Of a DNA stretch of 64,000 nucleotides, positions 34,313 to 44,363 are shown piece by piece. Location: contig CM028330.1 of the NCBI GenBank assembly GCA_016647705.1, forward strand, positions 29,034,649 through 29,098,648, given 5' to 3'. The position numbers were made by a program, and so were the translations under genes. Below the pieces are notes generated by a model. The model did not search any database. It was given only the letters and a program-made list of their open reading frames with translations, and was not told where the DNA came from. The first letter of the stretch is position 1, and each line of letters begins with the position of its first letter. The stretch is from Eucommia ulmoides. Lineage: Eukaryota; Streptophyta; Magnoliopsida; Garryales; Eucommiaceae.

Positions 34313-35774
34313 TGATAGGTGTAAATTATCCCTATATTTCCAACCTAAATTTGTTAGTTTTCGAGTACGTTTATAGTTATTTTTATATATTTTAATTAGA
34401 TTTTATATTTTTTGTATTAAAATAGGTGCGTTGGGTGAAAAGATATGAAATCAGAGCATAAACGATCAATTCGTATCGAGAATGGTTGGGGAACGGTGGA
34501 AAAATGAGCAAGGAAGCAAAAATCTAAAGGAAACCCTCCGCCTAGGCGTCCAGACTTCCGCCTGGGCGGAGAAGATGCAAAGAAAAAAAACTAATTTCTG
34601 CTAGATTTCAGCTTAGGTGGAAATTTCTCCGCCTAAGCGAAAATCCAATAGAATGTTTTCCACAGCCATTGCCTTCTCCATCACCTAGGCGAACTTTAAC
34701 CAACATACACCTCCGACTAGGCAAAAATTCCACTGCCTAAGTGGAAACCTCTACACAGTTTAGATATTTTGTAGATATTTTTTGGCCTATTTAAACCCTT
34801 CTCTCCACCTTTCTTCGGCTATCTCCAGTCATTAAGGCCTTCCTAGGGTTAGATAGAATAGAGAGAGAGTTTTGGAGAGTACTCATTCAATCCTGATGAG
34901 GAAGATGAAAGAGGAGCAATCGGATTACGGTTTTAGCGCTAAATCTTTGGATATCAGCTAAGTTTTTTCATTTTTCTCTTTATTTTCTTCCTTTTTGTAG
35001 ATTGTTGAGCATGTTTAGCTCGGTTTTTGTTGTTTATACAGTTAGGGACATGAGTTAAACATGGATTGTAATAGGGATTAACATATTATTTATGAAAATG
35101 TAGTTTTGGTTAAATTTATGTTTCGTTCTTGGTTGTTCCTTATAATTTCGATTGTGTTTCCATGTTTTCTATGATTATATGCTAATTTAGATATATTGAG
35201 AATATGAGGTTTGACACTCAGAAGAGGTAACCCCGGATTCGGACTAGGGTTAACACAACACGACAATGTACGACTTGGGAGGGCATTAGAAAGTGTGCAA
35301 TCGATGACGTTGGGGCGAGACTCACGTGACCTAGAATCATTAAGACATTGAGGGGGATTTTGGCATTGACACGAAGTCATGTATTTCCCCATCTTACACT
35401 CGATAGAGGTGGCGATGGTGTTTACGAACCGAGATTGTCGGATACGCCGAACGCCGAACGCCATTAATGTTAACTAAACGAAACCAAACGCATTTAAGTA
35501 AATAACGTTAATTCCTAGGCAATCTACTCCCCTAAACAATTTCAAATTAGTATTTATAGTATAGTTAACTTAATTAGTATTTTAGTTTATTATTAGTATT
35601 AAATTTATATTCCTTTTTTGTCGCCTAGATAGAGTCAAGTTATGATAATCGAGTTATTCGATAGTAATCTCAACCAATCTCTGTGGATACGATACCCAAC
35701 CAAAAAGTCCATTATACTAAAACTTTATCTGTACGCTTGCGGTGAAAATGACAGCACTTAATTAGCAGCCTCTA
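34313..35774 (+). repeat. 3' LTR of the outer Athila-like element
   Basis: TGATAGGTGTAAATTATCCC to TAGCAGCCTCTA, 1,462 bp, partner of 18,060-19,537. Decayed CCTAGGCG motifs at 34,540-34,745 in the place corresponding to the inner LTR array. A TATA-like 'GGCCTATTTAAACCC' lies at about 34,785. Confidence 0.9.
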
Positions 35775-35779
35775 CGGAC
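35775..35779. repeat. Target-site duplication CGGAC (right)
   Basis: Copy of 18,055-18,059. Confidence 0.85.
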
Positions 35780-37333
35780 CTTCTTTTTTCGCTTGCGATT
35801 CGACTTTCTAGCATAGGGACTTACCATGTTTATCATGTAGATGACCCCACGAGTGTTGTTCGGTTCATCATTCTTCATTTCATTGTCGTGGTTTTCTAAA
35901 CGAGCTTCGCTCCTTGGTCTCTTCATTTCCCTCGTCTGCTCCTGTAGATATCCGCATAGTCATCCCATGTCAATATCATGTCCACGATCTTTGTAGAATT
36001 CATAATACTTGTCCCATGTCAATTAATCGCTTGATCTCTCTTTGTCAGTATTATGTCCATGATCTTTGTGGAATTCACAATACTTGTCCTTGTTCTTGGT
36101 GGATTTCGTTGGGAGTTTAGGAGGCCCACTGCATGACCTGGGATGATCTGATCTCATAGAGTATTCTGGAGATCGGTATATGTAAGCCCAGAAGGTCCAG
36201 CTCTTGATGTACCCTTGCTCTCGTTATTGAGCTCCAAGGATGCTTTCTCTGCCGATCTGAGGTGTTGTTCTTAGTTCTCTGACGACTTGTTTCGCTAGTT
36301 CTGGGATTGTCTTTCATTGCTGATCTTCCTTCACGTGCGTATTTGACATTTTCTAGTTTCATATAGGGTTTTCCCTTCTCCATCAGCTCAGTCATAGTCT
36401 TTGGGGTATGCTTCATTAGTGAATCCTGAAATTGACCTGATTTCAGTCTCGAGATAAATGCATTTATAACTGTCGATGCATGTTAGCTCTTTATTGAAGC
36501 GATTCATGTATTAACGTAAAGATCCACCATTTTTTTGTCGCAACGTTAACAGGTAGTTAGCACCCTTTATCAGCCCTTGGCACCTAATAAATCACCCGAT
36601 GAACTATTTTACAAAATCCATAAAGGATGAAATCAATTTGGGTGGTAACGAGTGCAACTACTCCAGGGACGACCCTTTCAAAGTTGTCGCAAAAGCTTTA
36701 CAAAGCTTGGAATTACCCGCTCTATAGAGCGACTTCAGATGTCTGAACTATTGGAAGTGGTCTACCGAGTCTGTTCTTCCATCGTAGTTCACAAATTTGG
36801 TAAGGTCAAATTTATCAGACAGCGGTGCCTCTAGGATGTCTAAGGTGAAAGGCATTTCAGTTCCCCTTAATAGTGTATCCAACTCGTCCATTGGTAGATC
36901 TCTGGCCTCTAGTGTTCCACGTCGCTGATGGGAATCTACCATATCATTTCAAGTCAGCATCCGTCCCCTACCTGGGTGGGTACTCATGTTCCTCTGGTCT
37001 ATTCGTCCTCCCTGCGACGGGTCCGAAGACTCTGGCGACTCTGCCTGTTCCCCGAAGCTGTTATTGATGGGAGTGGGTTGTTAAGCATTCCTCGCAATCT
37101 GCCGAGCCATCCACATCAACATCCCTTCTATGGCAGCGATCTTCTTTGTTAAGGCATTGATTCTTGTATTTGTGGTTTGCGTTTTAGAGGGGAATGGTAT
37201 GCGCTCTGCCTAAGGCTTCCATATGCGCTCCCGTGCCCAACAACGGAGGTATTTCACTTCCCTGACTCATACTAGTCATTCTTGATCATAATTACCTTAT
37301 CTTGTCGAAGAACTTTTTATTTTTGTTCTTTTT
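35780..37333 (-). pseudogene. gag of the Tat-like Ty3 element (fossil part)
   Basis: Minus-strand signatures are PFTLDILEAPLSDKFDLTKF followed by VNYDGRTDSVDHFQ (gag core start, about 36,860-36,750), PKTMTELMEKGKPYMKLENV (36,405-36,340) and DKYCEFHKDHGH (36,095-36,060), the usual order in plant Tat-group gag. The DKYCEFH text occurs at least twice in tandem (35,950-36,095), a local duplication. The gag is interrupted on its left side by the outer Athila-like element and has several breaks. Confidence 0.75.
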
Positions 37334-37351
37334 CCCACAGACGGCGCCAAA
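37334..37351 (-). other. Primer-binding site of the Tat-like element
   Basis: On the minus strand exactly TTTGGCGCCGTCTGTGGG, the canonical primer site of plant Tat-group and LARD elements, just inside the LTR that begins at 37,355. Confidence 0.88.
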
Positions 37352-37354
37352 TGA

Positions 37355-37962
37355 TGTTGCCAAAAAAGTCCCCGGTACGTATTTCAGCCCTTTACTTGTC
37401 GAAAACCTCTATAACCCGCAATCCAACCTGCAAAACCAATTAGTTCTATTGTGGGGGGGGGGGGGGGGGACACCGGTGTGAGAATAAGATCAGATTGCTC
37501 TAAAAGGTAACGAAACCTTTAGATAGTACATCGAGTGTAGTATTAAAAGTTGTGTGTTATACCTCATTTCCTTCTACATATATAGGCCGTACCCTTGGTA
37601 ACCATCCCCGCCATGATCTCCTCCGCGTAGCATACTTAATTGCCGTGAAAGTTGCCTGAGCTCCTATTACGGGATGTCACGTTAATCACGTTTGTGAATG
37701 GAGAGAGTGGTAAGTAAGGTAATGGCTACCTTTAACCTGCCATCCTTGGATCTGATGATTGGGCCTTACCTTGTGCCAGTTAAGCCCATGTGTGGCCGAT
37801 CTTCATTAGCAGGCTAGGTACCTCGTTTTTTGGGCGGTTAGAGCAGCCGACCTATGAATAACTATCGGTCCGCTACTTCTGGGTCGGGTCTCATTGGAAG
37901 CCCTGACCTAGTGTTCCACCATCATCTGCTCAAACTCATGGGCGTAAATTTCTCCCACATCA
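37355..37962 (-). repeat. 5' LTR of the Tat-like element
   Basis: Plus-strand ends TGTTGCCAAAAAAGTCCCC and CTCCCACATCA, about 608 bp. A minus-strand TATA (CCTATATATGTAG) lies at about 37,576-37,588. No clear second copy is present on the left side of the nest. Includes a 17-base G run (37,453-37,469). Confidence 0.65.
37453..37469 (+). repeat. Poly-G run, 17 bases
   Basis: Unusually long G homopolymer in an AT-rich region. Length may be imprecise because such runs are hard to sequence. Confidence 0.9.
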
Positions 37963-38052
37963 TAGTTCAAGGGTCTCTCATGTAATTTTTAAAGTTGAGG
38001 GGATTCTCGTAGTTTCGATCAATAGTTGAAGGGGTGTAAGTGGTATTAATCC
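37963..38052. mobile_element. Right arm and terminus of the Mutator-like element
   Basis: On the minus strand it starts GGATTAATACCACTTACACC and continues with phrases parallel to the left end. It abuts the Tat-like LTR at 37,962 and the target duplication at 38,053. Confidence 0.7.
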
Positions 38053-38062
38053 AAGATTCTAT
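38053..38062. repeat. Target-site duplication (right), AAGATTCTAT
   Basis: Exact copy of 12,282-12,291. Confidence 0.8.
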
Positions 38063-38693
38063 ATCATTCATATATAGTAAAATGTCTGTCCCGAAACAGT
38101 ATATTAACGTTTCACAGCTTTCAGAGGGCGAGAGAGAAAGAGAGACTAAAGATTGGTTGTGGCAGAGAGGGTTTGAGGACAAGTCATCTTCAGTGCATGG
38201 GCTCCTCCTCCAATAATGCCAAGTCAGCTGTAACGAAGTCATTTTTTTTTTTATCTTATCCACATCCGCTGCATCAATGCCTCTCTCTCCCTCTCAAACA
38301 TAAATATTGACTGCCTAAAAATACCCCTTGTGGGATTTTTTCAGTGTGGCAATTAAGGTAACATTTGATTATATTTTTTGTGTTCTATTATCAATAAATA
38401 GAGAGGAAAATTATATTTTCGTTCCTAAAAATAAAAATATGTTTGGTGATGATCATTATTTTGTATTTGTTTCCTTTAATTTATTAAAATAGAAACAAAT
38501 AAACAAGTATTTTTATAACTTTATTGTCGTCGTTTATTGTCGTCGTTGTTGTTTTTTTTTTTTTTTTTTTCCTTTAAGATAATAATTTCTTAGCCTAAAC
38601 CCTAAAGCATAAATAAAAAACTAAATTTATCATCAGGTTTGATAAAGAATAAAAAAAAAAAAAAAATCAAATCACACCTCAAATTATAGTAAA
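38063..38693. other. Host flank right of the Mutator-like insertion
   Basis: GA-rich stretch (38,125-38,150), poly-T and poly-A runs. No gene recognised. Confidence 0.5.
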
Positions 38694-39000
38694 CATTACA
38701 AGAAAAAATTGTATTAGTGACGAATTTAGTAATGAAATCAAAATTCACCGCGAAAGAGTGATATTGGTGAGGAAGTTTGATTTTTACGCTAAAGCTCAGT
38801 GATTATTGATCATAATATAAAAACTTGCTCACTAAAAATTATTTTTAGTGACTAAATATAAATTTTTGTTTCTGAATTAGTTACAAATATATTCCCGTTA
38901 ATTTTTCTTTGTTGGCAAGAAATAAAAAATTAGTAGTGACCCTTTTTTTTTGTTTTTTTTTGGTGGTTAAAAAATTAAGAGCATTTTATTTTATAGTCAT
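38694..39000 (+). mobile_element. CACTA-like transposon terminus, partial
   Basis: Starts CATTACAAGAAAAAATTGTATTAGTGACGAATTT (given as 38,694-38,727; the standard CACTA terminus is CACTACAAGAAAA). It is followed by repeated subterminal words such as TTAGTGACTAAA and TAGTGACC, typical of CACTA/En-Spm ends. One base of the core CACTA is changed. I could not find a matching opposite end, so the extent is unknown. Confidence 0.45.
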
Positions 39001-39639
39001 ATATTAAGAGATGATGTAGAAAAAAACTCAAATAAACAATTGTCCTAGCCTTTGAAAATCCCTATTATAAAAAAACCGAACCCTTTCTCTCTAGCTTCTC
39101 TCTATATCTCTTCTATCTTAGCCCCTGGTCACCATCGATCTATTCTACAATCTTCTGCTCGCCTTCGACAGTCTAGTGCCATCGCCCTCCTTATCGTCGT
39201 CTAGCCTTGCTGCCATGCACACCGGATGGTCCTTGGAATGCCCGAAACCCCGCCCTGCTTGCTGCCATGCTCACTGTTGACAACCCCTTTTCTTCCCATT
39301 TCTACCGGTCGCCGATATCTCTTCTCCCAGCTCGCCATTGCACTCTCTCTCTCTCTCTCGCAGTATTTATCAGATCTGAAAATCCAAATCTAAGATCTAG
39401 TTCTAGATCTGATAAGATCCACCTTCTTTCTCTCTCTTGCTCCTCTCTCTCAGCCTAAACACAAATTTGAATGAAATTTGAGTGAGCTGAAATACTATTT
39501 TGAAATATTGAGTAAACAATCATACATAATATTTGAATAGAAATTGAAATATTGAATGAATATTATGTCAACATTAACAGAGTGAAATATGTATTACTTT
39601 AACTTTTAAACACAATATGGATATGAGATTCAAATTTAA
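39001..39639. other. Spacer with CT-rich leader-like sequence
   Basis: 39,080-39,460 is C/T-rich ('CTCTCTAGCTTCTCTC', 'TCTCTCTCTCTCTCGC') and resembles a plant 5' leader or sequence carried in a CACTA element. An 83-codon frame at 39,207-39,458 has no recognisable domain. Confidence 0.35.
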
Positions 39640-40080
39640 TGATGTTCGAGAGTGAAATATGTTTTACTTGAATATTTTTGCGTAGTTAAAAAGTATGGTG
39701 AGATTCAAATCGAACAAGTAATATAGGGAAAGACGCACATAATAGAAATGAGATCAAACCTAACATTTTTAAGAGATTGAAAAGTGTATATCTAAAGACG
39801 TATTGCTTGAATATTTACGCATAGAATAGAAATGAGATCAATATATTTTTAAGAGATTAGAAAGTGTATTTCTAAAGATGTATTGCTTGAATATTTACAT
39901 ACAAAATAGAAATGTATCTTAATCAAACATTTAAGCGTTTGAAGATTTGTATTACTTGAAGTTTTACGCATTATTAAAATGTGAGATTTAAATCATAATT
40001 GTAATATAGGTAAGGTGTATTACCTGAATATTTACGTTAACATAAATGTCCTTCACCTTCACTAATTAAGATTTATGTTA
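39640..40080. repeat. Degenerate tandem repeat, period about 82 bp
   Basis: Words AGAAATGAGATCAA, TTTTTAAGAGATT, AAAGTGTATT and TGCTTGAATATTTACG recur in order. AGAAATG anchors lie at 39,744, 39,828 and 39,908. Strongly diverged copies. Confidence 0.7.
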
Positions 40081-40529
40081 ATGTTTACGTATTATTTAAA
40101 GTGGACAAAAAAAAAAAAAAAAATATGATTATATAATTGTGTAGATTTTTTTCTGTAGGTTATTTTTATATATTTTGTTTCTGAATTTTTCAATTTGTTT
40201 TATGCTTCTGAGAAGAGATTTTGTAATGATGATGATTTTGTTGCAAATATGAGAAGTTTCATTACCGTTGTCTGGTTGTAGATGACAAAATAACATGATC
40301 TGTCAATGTGAGTAAAAAATTGGAGATAATATTAGCAATTTTTTTTACAAACTCTGTAAGAACTAAAAACTTAAATAATTGGGTCAAAAATTTATTTCCT
40401 AATTTTACCTTTGGGAGATAATATAATTAATTATCCTAAAATTAAATTGTATACCCACCAAATAATTCCTTACTAATTGTTAAAATATTAATAATATGTA
40501 CCTCAAAAAATTAAAAAAATTAAAAGAAA

Positions 40530-40791
40530 TTGGAATGTTGTTTTCGCGCCCTGCACTCCTTGTTCCATCAAAGTGATCCTATACATAAGGAAAGACTTTC
40601 TCTCCCGATCTCCATCATGTTCGGAAACCTAGCTGGTCGCACAGACCCAATTTGCTGCAAACCTCCTTACCGCTCCAATTCATCTGCCAAATTGATTCCA
40701 CCTCCTCTCCTATCTCCTCCCAATTGCTCGTCGCTGCTGGTTCGCTAGTACTCCCATTGAAGCTGCAGTCCAACCCACACAATTCGTCTGG
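40530..40791 (+). other. Possible first exon of a host transcript, non-coding or unrecognised
   Basis: A GC-richer block in AT-rich DNA, rich in CCTCCT and TCCC, ending at a plausible 5' splice site (CTG|GTATGTCTC at about 40,788-40,796). A plausible 3' splice site (TTGCTTTCTCAG|GAAATTG) follows at about 41,120-41,131. This is the usual look of a plant 5' UTR exon and first intron. A 72-codon frame exists but matches nothing I know. The transcript, if real, would be split by the chromovirus at 42,079. Confidence 0.3.
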
Positions 40792-40796
40792 TATGT

Positions 40797-42078
40797 CTCT
40801 CCCTCCCTCTCTCAGTTAGAATGGAATTTTTTATTATTTTGTCGTTCTGTACCTGTAAATTAAAAGGGTTTGCGAGTTCTTGATCTAAACAACACACGGA
40901 ATTCTTCTTTGTTTACTCGATGATAATTCTTGTTTATACAGAAATTTGATGAAATTTTTTTGCTGTGTACAAACGATAATAGCTTGAAAATATGGAAGTC
41001 GCAATGATGATTTTTTTTTTTTTTTTTTTCATTTATGTTTTCAAAATGTACCCTAAATTTGATATGAAAAAAATAAATAAATAAATCATTTTTTGTCTCC
41101 ATTTAATGAGTCTGTAACTTGCTTTCTCAGGAAATTGTATGATTAGCTTATACTTCTTCCTCATCCTTGAAATCATGGTCTAGCTTTAGACTCTACTAAG
41201 GTGAGTTGGATCGTGAATTCATAAATCTAGTGGTCTTCTAGCCAAAGTGTTACATTTTAAAATCAAGGTCTGCCCTCAATCCGGGGTTTGGCTTCCCATT
41301 AACTTTGTACACACCAGGATTCCAAGGCAAAGGGACCATGTTTCAACAATTGGTCATTTGTGATGTTAAAAGCTATCTCGGTTGCATCTACAAATAGATT
41401 AGGATCTGGGGAAAATTCAAAAAGACGGTGTTGTTTTGGTCTTGTTCTTCCCTCAAACAATGCTTTATATCTATATCTGGTAGCCTTTGAAGTTAAGTAT
41501 ACTAATTCATTGAATTCAACGAAATAAAATCTGATTTCAAATGTTAATTCTAAACCATTTTTGTCAATTTTACAAATTTAGTTTCCAGTAACCGATTCTA
41601 TACCCAAATTTTGATTCTAAACCTTTAGGCATGAGGTATGCACTAATATATACATATATATAAATATAATTATTCTACCTGTTGGCTATATTGAGGTGAT
41701 CCTCTTGTGCTAAATTTCAAGTTGACTTTCGTAATGGAAGTTGGCGTCAAAGTTAAACATGTTTCTGATAAGATTTGCATTTAGATTTTTGGACTACAAG
41801 GGATTCCTCTAATAACCATTTAGTCTGTTGTTGTAGCTGTTTCTTGCATTCTGGTTTCTCTTGTATTTTGGTTTGTCTTTCTAGACTAGAAATTTGAACC
41901 TTGGTGGACAACTTTTAATTTTCATAGATGCACCTAAGACTGAATATTTATATTTTATACCTATACTTTTATTTAATTTCAATCAAACTAACCTTTTCTA
42001 TTTACAACTCCCTACGACCCACCCCCTGCCCCCAACAAACGCTAAAATTCAAGCTTTCCTTATTTTTCCAGGATTAGA
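40797..42078. other. Intron-like or intergenic DNA left of the chromovirus
   Basis: T-rich DNA with no domain. It should be continuous with 49,308 onwards before the chromovirus inserted. Confidence 0.45.
42074..42078. repeat. Target-site duplication TTAGA (left)
   Basis: Pairs with CTAGA at 49,308-49,312, four of five bases. Confidence 0.65.
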
Positions 42079-42448
42079 TGATGAACCCTAGGTTTATTGA
42101 TAACGAAAAATCAACAAATTGAGAGGGAAAATATGGGAATTTTATTGAAATCAAGAGACAAACAAACTCCCAGGTATTCGAGAGACCTGGTTCTCTCCCA
42201 GAGCCAAAGCTCAATATAAATTATTTCTTGATATCCTACATACTCTATTCTTCCCATTTTATAGCCTACCTCTTACCATACACGACCCCTCTCATACATG
42301 GTAATTATTAACTACGTAATAATGGCTGATGGAGCTTTCTTATTCTCATCCAACATCTTTCTCGAAATATTCCGTAAATCAAGGTAATTAGTAATGGTCA
42401 TTTCCTTTCTTGAGACGTGCATATGTGTACTTAATTGGTGGTCTATCA
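42079..42448 (-). repeat. 3' LTR of the chromovirus
   Basis: Plus-strand TGATGAACCCTAGG to GGTGGTCTATCA. Next to it, on the minus strand, 'GTTTGGGCGGCAAGTAA' is the degenerate polypurine tract. Confidence 0.93.
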
Positions 42449-42498
42449 TTACTTGCCGCCCAAACTTTCTCTTTGTCCTCAAGGGGAAACTGAGGAAA

Positions 42499-43074
42499 CT
42501 ATTGCTGAAGGGTTTCAAACTTCTCCCAAGTGGCCTCAAACTGTGGTAAATCTTTCCATTGGATCAGGACTTCAACAAGGGTGGTACCACCATTGTCCAG
42601 ATTGCGCACTCCAAGAACTTCAGCAGACTCTACTCGCAATTTTAGGTCAGGTGACAATTGTAGTGGCAAGAGGGGAGAAGAATTGGCCTCCCCGTGGGCT
42701 CGACAAAGCGGGGATACATGAAAGACTGGGTGGATAGATGAGTTAGGAGGTAAGGACAACTTGTACACCATTGTGTCCACACGAGCCAAAATTTCAAACG
42801 GTTCATAGAAACGCGGAGCAAGTTTTTCGTTGCGCCGTGTTGCTAAGGATTTTTGTCGATAAGGTTGTAACTTCACAAAAACTTTCTCCCCTACCTCAAA
42901 CTCCTCCTCTCGTTGCTTTGCATCGGCCATGGTCTTCATCTTTTGCTGGGCACGTAAGAGATGCATTTTGAGCTTGTCTAACTGGGCGTCGAGCTTTTCC
43001 AAGAGCTTCTCTACCGAAGAGACGAAAGTACCCCCCTGTTTTGTATCGGATGAGGGGTGGCGGATCCCGCCCAT
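42499..43074 (-). pseudogene. Chromodomain and integrase C-terminus (fossil part)
   Basis: Minus-strand text KMKTMADAKQREEEFEVGEK, then VFVKLQPYRQKSLATRRNEK and VYKLSLPPNSSIHPVFHVSP is the conserved integrase C-terminal region. It is followed by VLGVRNLDNGGTTLVEVLIQ and WKDLPQFEATWEKFETLQQ, a chromodomain with its aromatic and W..ATWE signature. Chromodomains of this kind steer integration to marked chromatin. Confidence 0.88.
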
Positions 43075-44360
43075 AGAGTGCTTTGAACGGGGTACAATTA
43101 ATGGTGTTATGGTACGTGATATTATACCAGTATTTCGCCCAGGCTAACTATTTGCACCAAACCCGCGGCTTTTCCGAGACGTAACATCGTAAATATGTTT
43201 CTAAGCAGCGGTTCACCACTTTAGATTGCCCGTCAGTTTGAGCATGATAAGCTGTACTACGCCGCAACTTTGATCCCTGTAGGCGAAATAATTATTTCCA
43301 AAAATGACTCAGAAAAACTCTATTGTGATCAGAGATGATAGTGTTAGGTATCCTGTGTAGGCGCATGATTTTTCGAAGGGGTAGCTCCGCCATTGTCTTA
43401 GCTGTAAACGAGTGTTTCAAGGGTAAGAAGTGGGCATATTTGGTTAACCTGTCCACTACCACTAGTATCGTATCCATACCTTCTGACTTAGGTAACCGTT
43501 CTATAGAATTCATGGTTAAATCTTCCTATACCTGGTTAGGTAAAGCCAAGGGCTATAGCAACCCTGCCGGTGTCATGGACATAGATTTGTTTCTTTGACA
43601 CACCTCCCACTGCTACACCCACTTGGAAACGGCCACGTGTATGCCTACCCAAAAAAAATCAACGGTTATTCTCTTATAAGTGTGTTCCTCCCCGGAATGG
43701 ACACTCATAGGAGATGAGTGATATTATTTCAGAATAAAGGGTAGCAGGGTGGAATTTTTGGGCAACATCAGACGCCCCTTGTAGCAAACCCGATCATTTG
43801 CTAAGGAAAATCCTGTGGCTCCCACTCTTCTTTGTTGCAGGTCACCCTTGACTTTTGTCAGAAATTCATCTCTATCAATTTCTCATTGCAATGTCTCCCA
43901 ATCTAGCCATTGTATACCAACAAGCTGATTAACTCCGGAGGGGGCAGGACCCTCGACAATGCGTTAGCCACCTTGTTGCTCGCTCCTGGTTTATATTGAA
44001 TTTCAAAGTTATATCCCAGTAGCTTGGCCATCCATTTTTGATAGTCCAGTGCCACGATTCGCTGCTCTAATAAGTGCTTCAAACTTTGTTGATCCGTGCG
44101 AACTATGAATTTCCTCCCAAGTAGGTATGGCCGCCATTTCTGAATGGCTAAGACAGTAGCCATTAATTTTTTTTCATAGATCAAACGTAGCTTCGCCCGT
44201 TGCCCTAGCACCTGGCTATGGTAGGCCACCAATCATTCTTCTTGCATCAGGAAGATACCTAACCCATACCCAGATGCATTGGTTTCAATGACAAATGGCT
44301 TGGCGAAGTCTAGGAGGGCTAAAACAAGAACCCTGGTCATAGCTATTTTGAGAGCCTCAA
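42702..44360 (-). repeat. Tandem duplication inside the chromovirus, copy A
   Basis: Matches 44,364-46,030 at an offset of about 1,662-1,670 bases. Both include the RNase H (AILSVEQ-type KFIVRTDQQSLKHLLEQRIV), integrase core and integrase C-terminus text. The copies differ at many positions, so the event is not recent. Confidence 0.88.
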
Positions 44361-44363
44361 CTT

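Larger units (their letters stand above)
18060..35774 (+). mobile_element. Outer, non-autonomous Athila-like LTR retrotransposon (fossil)
   Basis: LTRs at 18,060-19,537 and 34,313-35,774, a tRNA-Asp-type primer site after the left LTR, a degenerate polypurine tract before the right one and a 5-bp duplication give a complete outline on the plus strand. Without the inner insertion the interior is only about 1.8 kb and has no recognisable gag or pol, so it needed enzymes from a relative. The segment 20,290-20,420 is homologous to the 3' non-coding region of the inner element, which makes that family the likely helper. Over the first 76 LTR bases I count about nine differences, mostly transitions, so this copy is clearly older than the inner one. 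Confidence 0.85.
12292..38052. mobile_element. Mutator-like element (MULE) whose interior is filled by nested retrotransposons
   Basis: The left end reads GGGTTAATACCACTTACACC and the right end, on the minus strand, reads GGATTAATACCACTTACACC. Both continue with similar 'CCCCTCAACT..TTGAT' and 'AACTTTnAAAAnTAC' phrases, so the inverted termini are homologous but diverged beyond about 30 bases. The flanks are a perfect 10-bp duplication. Between the ends lie about 1.07 kb of left arm, 90 bp of right arm and, inserted between them, the Tat-like and Athila-like retroelements. No MuDR-type transposase motif is seen, so the original element was probably non-autonomous. An alternative, chance pairing of two unrelated copies, is made unlikely by the 10-bp match exactly at both ends. 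Confidence 0.72.
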
